A stretch of DNA of 64,000 nucleotides from Frateuria aurantia DSM 6220 (GCF_000242255.2 NC_017033.1:744001-808000), one strand, 5' to 3'. Numbered from the stretch's first letter, positions 38,536 to 48,972 are shown. A program made the numbers and translations. Notes: generated by a model not told the origin, from the letters alone.

Positions 38536-39787
38536 GAGCGGCCGGTTCCGTCACGCTGGTCTCTCCGCCGGTTTCGGCCGGTGCCGGCGGGGCGATCATG
38601 CCGGCGATCACTTCGGCGGCCTGATCCGAGGGTGAACGTTCCGCATCGCCGCGCAAACGTTCGTGCAGAATCTCGAAGCCGCGGACAATGGCTTCGCGCT
38701 GATGGCTGTCACGAAACAGAGCCAGCACCGCCGCCGCCAGCTTGCCGGGAGTGCAGTCATCCTGGACGAGTTCGGGTGCCAGCAAGGTGGTCTCGCCAAG
38801 ACCGCAGGCACGGGCAAGGATATTGGGCAGGGCATAGACCTCGGTGCGGATCATCTTCAGCGAACGGGCCAGCCACAGGCTGAGTGGCGAGATCCGGTAA
38901 CCGACCACCATCGGCCGTTTGGCCAGCATGGCTTCCAGCGTGGCGGTACCGGAGGCGACCAACACCACGTCCGAGGCCAGCAAGGCATCATGCGCCTGGC
39001 CATCGAGCAGTCGTACGGCCGGGGCGTCCTCGGGCAGGGCGTCGATCAGCTGTTGCAGTGTCTGACGGATCGCCGGGTCGGCGGCGGGGATCACGATTTC
39101 CAGGCCAGGTATCTGGGCGGCGATCTGCCGACTGGCCTGCAGGAAGATCCGCCCCAGCGACTGCACTTCGGACTGGCGGCTGCCGGGCAGCACCGCCAGT
39201 ACCGGGGTTTCGCTGGACAGATCCAGGCGCTGGCGTGCCGGCGCTCGATCGACGTGGATCGGGAACTGCCAGGCCAGAGGATGACCGACAAAATGGCCGT
39301 GGCCACCATGGCGGGCATAGATTTCCGGTTCCATCGGGAACAGGCACAGGATCTCGTCGGCGCTGCGGCCCAGTTTGGCCGCCCGGTTCTCGCGCCAGGC
39401 CCAGACCGAGGGGCTGACATAGTGAACGGTACGCAGTCCGGCCTGTTTGAGATGGCGTTCGACACCCAGGTTGAAGTCAGGGGCATCGATGCCGATGACG
39501 ACATCCGGGCGCAGTTGCAGCAGGCGTCGCAGCAGAGCCTTGCGCAGCCGCAGCAATCGCGGCAGATGGCCCAGGACCTCGACCAGGCCAAACAGCGAGA
39601 GCTCGCGCATGTCATGCCAGGATTCAAGTCCTGCCGCCTTCATGCGTTCGCCGCCGATGCCGACGAAGCGGGCTTCGGGAAAGCGCTGGCGCAGTGCAAT
39701 GATCAGGCCGCCACCCAGCTGGTCACCCGAGGCTTCGCCGGCGATGAGGGCAAAAACGGGGGCGGGGGAAGGAGCGGATTCAGACAT
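38528..39787 (-). CDS. lpxB: Lipid-A-disaccharide synthase
   Basis: 419 residues with [17 protein letters not shown] at the N-terminus, [35 protein letters not shown] and [21 protein letters not shown]. LpxB joins UDP-diacylglucosamine and lipid X to make the lipid A disaccharide at the inner membrane. It lies between lpxA (128-base gap) and rnhB (8-base overlap). The C-terminus is extended by a low-complexity Pro/Ala-rich tail of about 25 residues. Confidence 0.96.
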   Translation of the reverse strand: MSESAPSPAPVFALIAGEASGDQLGGGLIIALRQRFPEARFVGIGGERMKAAGLESWHDMRELSLFGLVEVLGHLPRLLRLRKALLRRLLQLRPDVVIGIDAPDFNLGVERHLKQAGLRTVHYVSPSVWAWRENRAAKLGRSADEILCLFPMEPEIYARHGGHGHFVGHPLAWQFPIHVDRAPARQRLDLSSETPVLAVLPGSRQSEVQSLGRIFLQASRQIAAQIPGLEIVIPAADPAIRQTLQQLIDALPEDAPAVRLLDGQAHDALLASDVVLVASGTATLEAMLAKRPMVVGYRISPLSLWLARSLKMIRTEVYALPNILARACGLGETTLLAPELVQDDCTPGKLAAAVLALFRDSHQREAIVRGFEILHERLRGDAERSPSDQAAEVIAGMIAPPAPAETGGETSVTEPAARD

Positions 39788-39915
39788 GGTCGACTCTTGG
39801 CAATCCTGTCACCGTCAGTTCTTGGCATCGGGCCGGCCGGGTGATGCCGTCGGCCCTTGGAGCGGCGCTGCTTGGTCTATGCGAAAGCCGCGGTATGGTC
39901 GTCTTCGCCTTGTGC

Positions 39916-40695
39916 TCAGCGGACCAGCGAACGCTCGCTGCCGGCGATGAAATCCAGCAGCTCGCGGATGTCCTGGCTTTCGGCATCCAGCGCGTCCAGC
40001 TGCGCCCTTGCCTCTTCCAGCGACAGGCCGGAGCGGAACAGGATGCGATAGGCACGTTTGAGCAGGGCAATGCGCTCGGAACTGAAGCCGTGGCGTTTCA
40101 GGCCGGTGAGATTGATGCTGCGGATACGGCCGTGCTGCTCGGTATCCTTGGACAGAATCATATAGGGGGCGACATCGGCATGGGCCAGGCAGGACATGCC
40201 GATAAAGGCATGGGTGCCGATCCGGCTGAACTGGTGCGCACCGGCATAACTGGAGAAAATCGCCCAGTCGTCGACCCGGACATGACCGGCCAGCCCCGAA
40301 TAGCTCGAGAAAATGGTGTGGTTGCCGACCTGGCAGTCATGCGCGATGTGCACGTAGGCCAGAAACCAGTTGTCATTGCCGATCCGGGTGATCCCGCCAC
40401 CGAAACCGGTACCGCGATTGACGGTGACGTTTTCGCGGAACAGGTTGCGGTCACCGATGATCAGTTCGGTGCGCTCGCCGGCGAACTTGATGTCCTGCGG
40501 CTCCGCCCCGATCGAGGCGAACTGAAAGATCCGGTTGTCGCGGCCGATCCGGGTCGGCCCGGTGATCACCACATGCGGGCCGATCTCGGTGCCGTCGCCG
40601 ATTTCGACCTCGGCACCGATGATACTGTAGGCACCGATACTGACTCCGGTGCCGATGGACGCCGAGGGATCGATGACTGCAGTAGGGTGAATCAT
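39916..40695 (-). CDS. lpxA: UDP-N-acetylglucosamine acyltransferase
   Basis: 259 residues from ATG 40695 (MIHPTAVIDPSASIGTGVSIG), which overlaps the fabZ stop by four bases. The hexapeptide repeats of the left-handed beta helix run through about 1-180. The catalytic His motif region is VHIAHDCQVGNHTIF, and AGAHQFSRIGTHAF and LKRHGFS match the family. It transfers a 3-hydroxyacyl chain from ACP to UDP-GlcNAc, the first lipid A step. The 128 bases before lpxB hold no gene. Confidence 0.97.
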   Translation of the reverse strand: MIHPTAVIDPSASIGTGVSIGAYSIIGAEVEIGDGTEIGPHVVITGPTRIGRDNRIFQFASIGAEPQDIKFAGERTELIIGDRNLFRENVTVNRGTGFGGGITRIGNDNWFLAYVHIAHDCQVGNHTIFSSYSGLAGHVRVDDWAIFSSYAGAHQFSRIGTHAFIGMSCLAHADVAPYMILSKDTEQHGRIRSINLTGLKRHGFSSERIALLKRAYRILFRSGLSLEEARAQLDALDAESQDIRELLDFIAGSERSLVR

Positions 40696-41165
40696 TTGTC
40701 GCTCCTGGCGGCACACATGATTTCGCAGCTGGCGACTTCCTTGCCATCGACCAGCACTTCGGCGACAAACAGCCCCATGCCACGCAGCTGGCGCTTCAGG
40801 GTCACCTTGATCCGCAGCTGGTCACCGGGTACGACCACGGCGCTGAAGCGGGCCTTGTCGACCTTCACCAGATAGAACATTGCCATCCGCTGGTCGGCGG
40901 GCACCTGATGGCTGAAGCGGGTCAGCAGTCCGGCGGCCTGGGCCATGGCCTCGACGATCAGCACGCCCGGCATCACCGGGTGGCCAGGGAAGTGACCCTG
41001 GAAGAAGGGCTCGTTGATGGTGACGTTCTTGGTGGCCACCAGATATTCGCCGGGCACCAGATCGGTCACGCGATCGACCAGCAGGAAGGGGTAGCGATGC
41101 GGCAGCAACTCCAGGATTTGCTCGGCCTCGATGGGCAGGGACACGGGCAGGTCGATCTCAGACAT
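40692..41165 (-). CDS. fabZ: 3-hydroxyacyl-ACP dehydratase FabZ
   Basis: 157 residues with the hot-dog fold motifs LLPHRYPFLLVDRV, FFQGHFPGHPVMPGVLIVEA (catalytic His, with the Glu on the following helix) and VVPGDQLRIKV. FabZ dehydrates 3-hydroxyacyl-ACP in fatty acid elongation and competes with LpxA and LpxD for that substrate, which explains the shared operon. It overlaps lpxA by four bases and starts five bases after lpxD. Confidence 0.97.
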   Translation of the reverse strand: MSEIDLPVSLPIEAEQILELLPHRYPFLLVDRVTDLVPGEYLVATKNVTINEPFFQGHFPGHPVMPGVLIVEAMAQAAGLLTRFSHQVPADQRMAMFYLVKVDKARFSAVVVPGDQLRIKVTLKRQLRGMGLFVAEVLVDGKEVASCEIMCAARSDK

Positions 41166-41170
41166 GTTTC

Positions 41171-42190
41171 TTATTCCTTCTCCAGTGCGGCGACGCGCTG
41201 CACCAATTCATCCAGACGCTTGAAGCGTGCGGCATTGCGAAACCAGTCGCGGCTGGGCAGCAGCGGCAGGTTGTTTGACGTATAGACACCGGCCTCACGG
41301 ATATTGCCAGTGGCGACTGCGCAGCCGGTCAGCGTCACTTTGTCGGTGATTTCCAGATGGCCGAACACGCCGGCCCGGGCTCCGAACTGGCAATAGCTGC
41401 CGATTTTCGCACTTCCGGCGACTCCCGTGAATCCGGCCATCACCGTATGGGCACCGATCTCGACGTTGTGGGCGATGTGGATATGGTCATCGAGCCGGCA
41501 GTCATCGGCCAGCACGGTGTCTTCCAGAGCACCGCGATCGATGGTGGTGTTGGCTCCGACTTCGCAGTCATCGCCCAGCCGCACTCCACCTAGCTGAGGA
41601 ATCTTGATCCAGTGGCCATTGTCGAAAGCCAGTCCGAAGCCGTCGGCACCCAGCACGGCACCCGGATGGATCAGGACCCGCTTGCCCAAGCGGACCCGCA
41701 GCACCAAGGTGACCTGGGCGACCAGCCGGGAGCCGGCACCGACCACGCAGTCGGGGCCGACCACGCAGTTGGGACCGATGATTACGTCGTCCTCGATGAC
41801 CGCATCGTCCTCGATCACGCTGCAAGGGCCGATGCTGGCACTGGCGGCCACTTTGGCCAGCGGCGAGACCACGGCGCTGGGGTGGATGCCGACCGGTGCG
41901 CTCAAGGGGCGCTCGAATAAGGTGGCGACCTTGGCGAAGGCGACATGGGGATTGGCGGCGATCAAGGCGGTGCCGTTGACGGCATCGGCCAGTGCGGTTG
42001 ACACGATGACGGCGCCGGCGGTGCAAGCCGCCAGTTGCGAGGCGTAGCGGTCGTTGACCACAAAACTGAGGTCACGCGGCCCTGCTCGGTCCAGCGGGGC
42101 GACGGCGTCGAGTTCGACGGCGCCATCGCCCTTCAGCTGGAGACCGAACCGCTCGCAGATCGCGGCGGCGGTATACATCTGCTTGTTCAT
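41171..42190 (-). CDS. lpxD: UDP-3-O-acylglucosamine N-acyltransferase
   Basis: 339 residues from ATG 42190 with GGAG seven bases upstream; the preceding GTG is an alternative start. An N-terminal uridine-binding domain (AICERFGLQLKGDGAVELDA) is followed by hexapeptide repeats, the catalytic His region DDHIHIAHNVEIGAHTVMAG and a C-terminal helix. It adds the second 3-hydroxyacyl chain in lipid A synthesis. It follows bamA after only 57 bases; the skp chaperone gene found between them in enterobacteria is absent. Confidence 0.96.
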   Translation of the reverse strand: MNKQMYTAAAICERFGLQLKGDGAVELDAVAPLDRAGPRDLSFVVNDRYASQLAACTAGAVIVSTALADAVNGTALIAANPHVAFAKVATLFERPLSAPVGIHPSAVVSPLAKVAASASIGPCSVIEDDAVIEDDVIIGPNCVVGPDCVVGAGSRLVAQVTLVLRVRLGKRVLIHPGAVLGADGFGLAFDNGHWIKIPQLGGVRLGDDCEVGANTTIDRGALEDTVLADDCRLDDHIHIAHNVEIGAHTVMAGFTGVAGSAKIGSYCQFGARAGVFGHLEITDKVTLTGCAVATGNIREAGVYTSNNLPLLPSRDWFRNAARFKRLDELVQRVAALEKE

Positions 42191-42247
42191 CACGAGGCTC
42201 CACGCTGCGCCCAGCGCGGGGCACGGCTTAGCTGGCGGTATGGGGGA

Positions 42248-44623
42248 TCAGAACTGGCTGCCGAAGGTGAACTGGATCTGTTCCTTGTAGCGCTTGTCCG
42301 AAGCCTGTTCGCGAACCGGCACGGCAAAGCTGATCACCAGCGGTCCGATCGGCGCCTGCCACTGCAGCGAGATACCCGTGGACACGCGCAGGGTGTTCAC
42401 ATTGAAGTCCTGCACGGTGGCATAGGCGTTGCCGGTATCCACGAACCAGGCTACGCGGGCGGTATTGATGTCCTTCAGGAACGGCAGGGGCAGGAACAGC
42501 TGGGCCGAGCCCAGGACCTTGAAGGCGCCGCCGATGGGCTGGGCGTAATCGTAGTAGCTGTTGGCACAGTAGCCGTCATGATTCGGGGTGACCGGCACGG
42601 TCTTGCCATTCACTGTCGTGGTGCCGGTGCAGTAGCGCGGGCCCAGGGTGTTCTGCTGGAAACCACGGACATCGCTGACGCCGCCCGAATAGAAGTTCTC
42701 CCAGAACGGGAAGTCGTACTTCGAGTCCTTGCCATAGGTCTTGCCGTAGCCGACCTGGCCATCCAGATACAGGACGTACCCGCCGCCGACGGGCCAGTAA
42801 TGGTTGGCTTCGCCGAAGAACTTGATGTACTGCACGGTCGAGCCGGGCAGGGCCGCGGTGATCGAGGCCTGCAGCTGGCCGCCGTGGGTGGGCGCCCAGT
42901 AGTTGTTCTTGGTGTTGCGGGTCCAGGTGACGGTGCCGTCCCAGGAGTGGTCGGTCTTCTTGCCGATCTTGTTGATATAGTCGGTCAGCACCTGGGGCGT
43001 GTAGCCGTCGTAGGTGTTGATGCGGTTGCTGCTCAGACCCAGGCTGAAGTTCAGACCGTCCCAGTCGGTGATGGGAATGCCCATGTTCACCGAGAAGGAC
43101 TTCATGTTGGTCTCGAAGTTGGCCAGGTAGGTATCACCGTAGTTGGACTTCGAATAGGCCAGGTTGTAACCCAGACCGATACCGCTTTCGGTCACATACG
43201 GGTTGTAGTAGCTGACATTGGCATTGGTGTAGTAATAGCTCTTCGAGGCGCTGATCGAGAACTTGTCACCGGTACCCATGATGTTGTTCTGGGTGACGGA
43301 GGCCGAGATGATGATGCCGGCGTACTGCGAATAGCCCACACCGAACTGCAGACTGCCGGCGGATTGCTCGGCGACCTTCACGTGCAGATCCACCTCGTCG
43401 TCGACGCCGTTGACCCGTTCCTTGTTGATGTCGACGGTCTTGAAAAAGCCCAGCTGCTGCAGGCGGACCTTGGTCCGGTCGATGGCCAGCTGGTTGTAGT
43501 AACCGCCTTCGAGCTGCCGGAACTGGCGGCGCAGCACCTGATCTTCGGTACGGGTATTGCCTTCGAACACGATGCGGCGGACATACACGCGCGGACCGGG
43601 TTCGACATAGAAGGTCAGGTCGACGGTACGCTTGTCATGATCCAGCTTGGGCACCGGGGTGACCTTGGCATAGGCGTAGCCGATATTGGCAAGAATCGCC
43701 TTCATCGCGTCCGAGCTGGCCTCGACGGCGCGACGACTGAACAGATCGCCGTTGTGCAGGAACACCAGTCGGCGCATGTCCTTTTCCGGCAGCCGCAGCT
43801 GACCCAGCAGATGGATGTCGGAGACCGTGTAGATCTCGCCCTCCTTGACGCTGGTATCGATATAGGCCGAGCGGCGGTCCGGAGAAATGGTGACCTGACT
43901 GGAATCCAGCGCGAAGTCGGCGTAGCCGCGGTCCATGTAATAGGACTGCAAGGTCTTCAGGTCGCCGGACAGCTTCTCGCGCGAGTACTGGTCGTTCTTG
44001 GAATACCAGGAGGTCAGATTGGCGGTATCGGTCTTGAAGCCGGTACGGATCTGCCGATCGGTGAAATCATGGTTGCCGATGATGTTGATCTCACGGACCT
44101 TGGCGACCTTGCCTTCACGGATCTCGATATCGATCGCGACCCGATTGCGATCCAGCTTGGTGACATGCGGGATCACCCCGACGTTGTACTTGCCGCGGTT
44201 GTAATACTGCGAGATCAGTTCCTGCTGCACCCGGTCCAGGGACAGCCGGTCGAAGGTCTCGCCTTCGGCCAGTCCGATGGACTTCAGGCCCTTGCGCAGG
44301 TCTTCTTCCTTGATGTCGTGATTGCCGCGCAAGTTCAGCTTGGCGATCGAGGGACGCTCGACCACCTTGATGACCAGGGTATTGCCATCCCGGTCCAGGG
44401 TGACGTCGCTGAACATCTTGGTCTGGTACAGCGCGCGGATCGCCGACTGGGCTTCCTCGGCGGTCAGCGGCTGGCCCTTGTTGATGGTCAGATAGGTATA
44501 AACCGTTCCGGCCGAAATACGATGGAGACCGTCAATACGAATATCGGAAACGACGAATGGCTCCATCGCGACGGCCGTGCTGGACAGTGATGCAAACAAG
44601 ATCAGGGCGGCGATACGCTTCAT
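42248..44623 (-). CDS. bamA: Outer membrane assembly factor BamA
   Basis: 791 residues with a signal peptide (RIAALILFASLSSTAVA), five POTRA domains (about 22-420: FVVSDIRIDGLHRISAGTV, AKLNLRGNHDIKEEDL, VREINIIGNHDFTDRQI, YTVSDIHLLGQLRLPEKDM and VRRIVFEGNTRTEDQVL) and a C-terminal Omp85 barrel with the conserved VRGFQ loop. It ends in a terminal Phe (FTFGSQF), the barrel-assembly signal. BamA inserts beta-barrel proteins into the outer membrane and is essential. It sits between rseP and lpxD. The 186-base gap upstream contains a GAGACC/GGTCTC mini-hairpin but no confident promoter. Confidence 0.98.
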   Translation of the reverse strand: MKRIAALILFASLSSTAVAMEPFVVSDIRIDGLHRISAGTVYTYLTINKGQPLTAEEAQSAIRALYQTKMFSDVTLDRDGNTLVIKVVERPSIAKLNLRGNHDIKEEDLRKGLKSIGLAEGETFDRLSLDRVQQELISQYYNRGKYNVGVIPHVTKLDRNRVAIDIEIREGKVAKVREINIIGNHDFTDRQIRTGFKTDTANLTSWYSKNDQYSREKLSGDLKTLQSYYMDRGYADFALDSSQVTISPDRRSAYIDTSVKEGEIYTVSDIHLLGQLRLPEKDMRRLVFLHNGDLFSRRAVEASSDAMKAILANIGYAYAKVTPVPKLDHDKRTVDLTFYVEPGPRVYVRRIVFEGNTRTEDQVLRRQFRQLEGGYYNQLAIDRTKVRLQQLGFFKTVDINKERVNGVDDEVDLHVKVAEQSAGSLQFGVGYSQYAGIIISASVTQNNIMGTGDKFSISASKSYYYTNANVSYYNPYVTESGIGLGYNLAYSKSNYGDTYLANFETNMKSFSVNMGIPITDWDGLNFSLGLSSNRINTYDGYTPQVLTDYINKIGKKTDHSWDGTVTWTRNTKNNYWAPTHGGQLQASITAALPGSTVQYIKFFGEANHYWPVGGGYVLYLDGQVGYGKTYGKDSKYDFPFWENFYSGGVSDVRGFQQNTLGPRYCTGTTTVNGKTVPVTPNHDGYCANSYYDYAQPIGGAFKVLGSAQLFLPLPFLKDINTARVAWFVDTGNAYATVQDFNVNTLRVSTGISLQWQAPIGPLVISFAVPVREQASDKRYKEQIQFTFGSQF

Positions 44624-44809
44624 CGTCGATTCCGTTGAGTGATTCCCGAACCTGACGCGAACGTCCGGTCCAATAAAAGTGGGATGAGACCTGGGTCTCT
44701 CCCCGTTGTCTTCGGGGGCAGCGAGGATATCTCGACCTGTCGCCCCCTGGCGTCCCGTGCTGTCGCTGCCGTGTCCGCCGAGTCCCCGGCATCCCCTGGC
44801 GCAGTCGTG

Positions 44810-46156
44810 TCACGAAGACAGTATGCGGTGAATATCGTTGTAGAACGCCAGCCCCATCAAGGTGAACAATAGCATCAGGCCGACATACTGACCTGCAAGC
44901 ATGACACGTTCACTGACCGGACTGCCTTTGACCAACTCAATAAGGTAATACAGCAAGTGACCGCCGTCCAAGACGGGAATCGGCAAAAGATTGATCACGG
45001 CCAGACTGAGCGAGACCATGGCCAGAAAATTGAGGAACCAGGCCAGGCCCATGTGGGCCGAACTGTTGGCTACCTGGGCAATGCCGATCACGCCGGACAG
45101 ATTGCGGGGCGACGCCTGGCCGCTGAGCATCTTGCCGATCAGATTGAACGATTGGCGGGTGTTGTGCCAGGTTGCCGTCAGTGCGGCGCCGACGGCTTTC
45201 AACGGGCCATAGCGCAAGGTCGCCATCACCGGCGGCTGCGAACCGATGCCGATCAGCCATCGGGCGACACCACCTTGCAGGGCTTCCTTGCGGGCGGTGA
45301 CGCTCAGATCCAGCTGCTGGTCGCCACGCTGGATCTGCAGCTTCAGCGTGGGCTGGATGGCGGCTTGGCGAGTGACCTGGCTGCGGAAGTCCTCGAAATC
45401 GGCAACCGGCTGACCGTTGACCTGGCGGATCAGGTCCCCGACGCGCAGTCCACCCGCCGCCGCCGGCTGGCCCGGCACTACCGTGGCGGCGATCGCAGGC
45501 GGCGAAGCCAGTCGCAGGCCCAGCGTATCCAGATAGCGGCCCACGTCCTGTCCTGCGGGCAACTTCTGCAGGGGCAGGCTCAGGGAGCGCGGTGTGCCAT
45601 GGGGATCGGTGACCACCATCGGCAGCGGCTGGCGGCCCAGGGTCGCATTGGCAATTGCGTCCAGCGCATCGCTCCAGGTGCTGACCGCGTCACCGTCGAT
45701 CCGCTGGATCCGATCGCCGGCCTGAATGCCGGCCTCGGCTGCCAGACTGTGCGGTGCCGCAGTCACGATGGGGGCGATGTCCGGCTTGCCCAGCATGAAC
45801 ATCAGCCACAGCGCAACGACGGTGAACAGCAGATTGAAGGCCGGGCCGGCGGCAACGATCGCGATCCGCTGCCAGACCGGCTTGGCAGTGAACTCCTGGC
45901 CGCGCAGGGCTGGATCGACCTCGCCCTCGCGGGCATCGAGCATTTTGACGTAGCCACCCAGCGGAATCGCCGCTATCTGGTATTCGCAGCCGTCCCGTCC
46001 TTTGCGTGACCACAGCGCACGACCGAAGCCCACTGAAAAGCGCAGGACTTTGACGCCACAGCGCCGGGCGACCCAGTAATGGCCAAATTCATGGAAGGTG
46101 ACCAGTACGCCCAGCGTGACCAGCAACCAGAAGACGGAACCGAAAAATGCATTCAT
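44810..46156 (-). CDS. rseP: RIP metalloprotease RseP
   Basis: 448 residues from ATG 46156 (MNAFFGSVFWLLVTLGVLV). The zinc motif HEFGH in TM1, two periplasmic PDZ domains (about 115-200 and 205-290, the second with VGDLIRQVNGQPVADF) and the second active-site motif NLLPIPVLDGGHLLYY are present. RseP cleaves RseA inside the membrane to release the envelope-stress sigma factor RpoE, and clears signal peptides. It lies directly upstream of bamA, a client of that response. The frame is open to 46222 without similarity. Confidence 0.97.
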   Translation of the reverse strand: MNAFFGSVFWLLVTLGVLVTFHEFGHYWVARRCGVKVLRFSVGFGRALWSRKGRDGCEYQIAAIPLGGYVKMLDAREGEVDPALRGQEFTAKPVWQRIAIVAAGPAFNLLFTVVALWLMFMLGKPDIAPIVTAAPHSLAAEAGIQAGDRIQRIDGDAVSTWSDALDAIANATLGRQPLPMVVTDPHGTPRSLSLPLQKLPAGQDVGRYLDTLGLRLASPPAIAATVVPGQPAAAGGLRVGDLIRQVNGQPVADFEDFRSQVTRQAAIQPTLKLQIQRGDQQLDLSVTARKEALQGGVARWLIGIGSQPPVMATLRYGPLKAVGAALTATWHNTRQSFNLIGKMLSGQASPRNLSGVIGIAQVANSSAHMGLAWFLNFLAMVSLSLAVINLLPIPVLDGGHLLYYLIELVKGSPVSERVMLAGQYVGLMLLFTLMGLAFYNDIHRILSS

Positions 46157-46169
46157 TAACCGAAGGATA

Positions 46170-47345
46170 TCAGCATGTGCTGGCAAGGACCCGCAGTGCG
46201 GCTTCGCGGGCGGCGCGATCACGATCCATCAGTGACGGTATATCGACCACGGATTGTTGCGGCAGTTCCGCAAGAACCCTCTCGACGAGATCGGGAATCG
46301 CGTTGAAGGCCAGCTGCCCGTTAAGGAAGGCCTCGACGGCCACTTCGTTGGCGGCATTGAGGATGGTGGTGGCATCACCACCGGCCCGCAGGGCCTGGAA
46401 AGCCAGCGCCAGGCAGCGGAAGGTTTCCAGGTCGGGTTCTTCGAAATGCAGTTTGCCGATGGCCGGCAGATCCAGGGTCGGAACGGCGGTGTCGATCCGC
46501 TCCGGCCAGGCCAGGGCATAGCCGATCGCGGTCCGCATATCGGGATTGCCCAGCTGGGCCAGTACCGAGCCATCGACATAGTCGACCATCGAATGGATCA
46601 GGCTTTCGGGGTGGACCACCACGTCGATCTGATCGGCGCTGGCACCGAACAGGTGGTGCGCCTCGATGACCTCCAGGCCCTTGTTCATCAGGGTTGCCGA
46701 ATCCACCGAGATCTTGCGGCCCATCGACCATTTCGGGTGCTTGCAGGCCTGGTCCGGGGTGATGGTGGTGAGTTCATCGCGCTTGCGGCCGCGGAAGGGG
46801 CCGCCCGAGGCCGTCAGGATCAGTCGGCGCACGCCGCTGCGGGCCAGCGGCGGCCTGCCGCCGGGCAGGCACTGGAAGATCGCGTTGTGCTCGGAGTCGA
46901 CCGGCAGCAACTCGCCGCCGCCCTCGTTCAAGGCCTGCAGCAGCAGCTCGCCGGAAATCACGATGGATTCCTTGTTGGCCAGCAGCAGGCGTTTGCCGGC
47001 ACGGGCCGCGGCAATGGTGGAACCCAGCCCGGCGGCACCGACGATGGCGGCGACCACGGTATCGCACAGCGGGCCGGCCGCGGCCTGGTCCAGTGCCGAG
47101 GGTCCGGCTGCGGCCTCGCAGCGGAGTCCGGCGGCCTTCAGCTTGGCGGCCAGTTCGCCCTCCAGAGCCGGGTCGGCGATGATGGCCAGGTCCGGCTCGA
47201 AGCGCTGGCATAGCGCGACCAGGGCATCGACCTGACGGTTGGCACTGAGTACGCTGGCCCGAAAGCGCTCGGGATGCCGGGCAATGATGTCGAGGGTGCT
47301 GCTGCCGATCGAGCCGGTGGCACCAAAAATCGCGATCTGTTTCAT
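46170..47345 (-). CDS. dxr: 1-deoxy-D-xylulose 5-phosphate reductoisomerase
   Basis: 391 residues with the N-terminal NADPH-binding motif [19 protein letters not shown], the metal and substrate region [30 protein letters not shown] and the segment [12 protein letters not shown]. Dxr makes 2-C-methyl-D-erythritol 4-phosphate, the committed MEP isoprenoid step. It precedes rseP by 13 bases and follows cdsA by 28 bases. The product feeds the undecaprenyl synthesis performed by UppS three genes upstream. Confidence 0.97.
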   Translation of the reverse strand: MKQIAIFGATGSIGSSTLDIIARHPERFRASVLSANRQVDALVALCQRFEPDLAIIADPALEGELAAKLKAAGLRCEAAAGPSALDQAAAGPLCDTVVAAIVGAAGLGSTIAAARAGKRLLLANKESIVISGELLLQALNEGGGELLPVDSEHNAIFQCLPGGRPPLARSGVRRLILTASGGPFRGRKRDELTTITPDQACKHPKWSMGRKISVDSATLMNKGLEVIEAHHLFGASADQIDVVVHPESLIHSMVDYVDGSVLAQLGNPDMRTAIGYALAWPERIDTAVPTLDLPAIGKLHFEEPDLETFRCLALAFQALRAGGDATTILNAANEVAVEAFLNGQLAFNAIPDLVERVLAELPQQSVVDIPSLMDRDRAAREAALRVLASTC

Positions 47346-47373
47346 TTGCTCAAACGCTCATCGTCAAGAGGGC

Positions 47374-48192
47374 TTACAGCCCCAACAGAAGTTTGCCGGC
47401 GGCGAACACCGGGAGGGCGGCAAAGACGCTGTCCATCCGGTCCAGCATGCCGCCGTGGCCGGGGAACAGGTTGCCGGAATCCTTGACCTGGCCTTGGCGC
47501 TTCATCAGGCTTTCGACCAGGTCGCCGACGATGGATGCGGCGACGGTCAATACCGAGAGCAGGACCAGGCCGGCCAGACGGGGGCCATGCACATCAAGCA
47601 GCAAGCCTCCGCCGAGGCCGATCAGGATGCCGGCCACGCCGGCGCCGTAAGCACCGGCCCAGGTTTTGCCCGGGCTGATCTGGGGGGCCAGCTTGCGCTT
47701 GCCGAAGAAGCGGCCGCTGAAATAGGCGCCGGTGTCAGCACCCCAGACCAGCAGCATCGCCAGCAGGGTCCAGGCCGGGCCATGCGGCGAACTGCCGTGA
47801 ATGGACATGCCGGCGACCCAGGCCGGGAACAGGACCAAGGCGCCAGCTACCAGCTTCATGTTGCGGTGGGCCGGCGTCGGCGAGGCGGCGAATGTCAGCT
47901 GGTTGAGCCAGACACAGGCCACAGCCCACCAGGCCACGCCCAGCGCGATGACGGGAGGCCACCAGGGCCCGGCGCGCAGCTGCCACAGCACGACATAGGC
48001 CAGCGCCGAGACCAGCAGCAGCGCGATCCGTGCCGGACGGTTCTGCAGCCCGGCGATACGTGCCCATTCCCAGGCCGCCGACAGGAAGATGATGCCAATC
48101 GGCAGGGCAAACCACGGCGTGGGCAGCCCCAGAATCATCAGGATGGCCAGGGGTGCCACCAGCAGGGCAGTCAGTACGCGTTTGGCAAGCAT
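47374..48192 (-). CDS. cdsA: Phosphatidate cytidylyltransferase
   Basis: 272 residues with about eight hydrophobic segments. The C-terminal CdsA signature is present: SIVGDLVESLMKRQGQVKDS followed by NLFPGHGGMLDRMDSVFAA. It makes CDP-diacylglycerol from CTP and phosphatidic acid, the branch point for membrane phospholipids. It lies 12 bases after uppS and 28 before dxr, the standard arrangement. Nothing is unusual. Confidence 0.96.
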   Translation of the reverse strand: MLAKRVLTALLVAPLAILMILGLPTPWFALPIGIIFLSAAWEWARIAGLQNRPARIALLLVSALAYVVLWQLRAGPWWPPVIALGVAWWAVACVWLNQLTFAASPTPAHRNMKLVAGALVLFPAWVAGMSIHGSSPHGPAWTLLAMLLVWGADTGAYFSGRFFGKRKLAPQISPGKTWAGAYGAGVAGILIGLGGGLLLDVHGPRLAGLVLLSVLTVAASIVGDLVESLMKRQGQVKDSGNLFPGHGGMLDRMDSVFAALPVFAAGKLLLGL

Positions 48193-48204
48193 TGAATTCT
48201 CGGA

Positions 48205-48972
48205 TCAGGAGGTATGTGCCAGTTGTTCGCCGGTGCGCCCGTAGCGGCGCTCGCGATTGGCGTAGGCATGAATGGCCTGGGTCAGACTGGCCTGGTTGAA
48301 ATCAGGCCACAAGGTATCGGTGAAATAGAGCTCGGCGTAGGCCATCTGCCACAACAGGAAATTGCTGATGCGGTATTCGCCGCCCGTACGGACAAACAGA
48401 TCCACGGGGGGCTGGTCGCTCAGCTGGCAGTATCCGGCGACCCGGTTCTGGTCGATGTCGGCCACGGCCAGTTCTCCGCGCTGGACGGCTGCGGCCAGTT
48501 CACGCGCGGCCTGGGTGATATCCCATTGCCCGCCGTAGTTGATCGCGATATTGACGGTCAGTTTTCGATTGCCGGCCGTTATCGCCACGGCGCGGGCGAT
48601 GCGCTCGCGCAGCAGACTGTTGAGACTGCCCAGCTCGCCGATAAAGGTCAGTCGCACATCGTGCTGGCGCAGACTTTCGACTTCACGGTCCAGCGCCCGC
48701 AGGAACAGTTCCATCAGCGCACTGATTTCCTCTTCCGGGCGGCGCCAGTTCTCACTGGAAAAGGCAAACAATGTCAGCGACTGCACCCCATGGTGCAGGC
48801 AGCCCTCGATGATTTCCCGCACCGCTCGCTGACCGGCACGATGGCCGGCACTGCGCGGCAGCAGCCTGGCCTTGGCCCAGCGGCCATTGCCATCCATGAC
48901 CACGGCGATATGCCCGGGAACACGGCTGCGCGGGGCATCATCGGACATGGCAGGCAAGCTGGTGGCGCTCAC
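48205..48972 (-). CDS. uppS: Undecaprenyl diphosphate synthase
   Basis: 255 residues from GTG 48972, which overlaps the frr stop by four bases (GTGA). The cis-prenyltransferase motifs are IAVVMDGNGRWAKARLLPR (catalytic Asp), TLFAFSSENWRRPEEE and DLFVRTGGEYRISNFLLWQ. It elongates farnesyl diphosphate to the C55 carrier for peptidoglycan and O-antigen. ATG 48948 (after SATSLPA) is a shorter alternative. It belongs to the frr-uppS-cdsA-dxr-rseP series. Confidence 0.96.
   Translation of the reverse strand: MSATSLPAMSDDAPRSRVPGHIAVVMDGNGRWAKARLLPRSAGHRAGQRAVREIIEGCLHHGVQSLTLFAFSSENWRRPEEEISALMELFLRALDREVESLRQHDVRLTFIGELGSLNSLLRERIARAVAITAGNRKLTVNIAINYGGQWDITQAARELAAAVQRGELAVADIDQNRVAGYCQLSDQPPVDLFVRTGGEYRISNFLLWQMAYAELYFTDTLWPDFNQASLTQAIHAYANRERRYGRTGEQLAHTS

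Noticed and set aside
42035-44590. An 851-codon open frame on the plus strand opposite bamA and lpxD.
   Set aside because: bamA and lpxD are full-length and conserved; the opposite frame is a GC-rich artefact.
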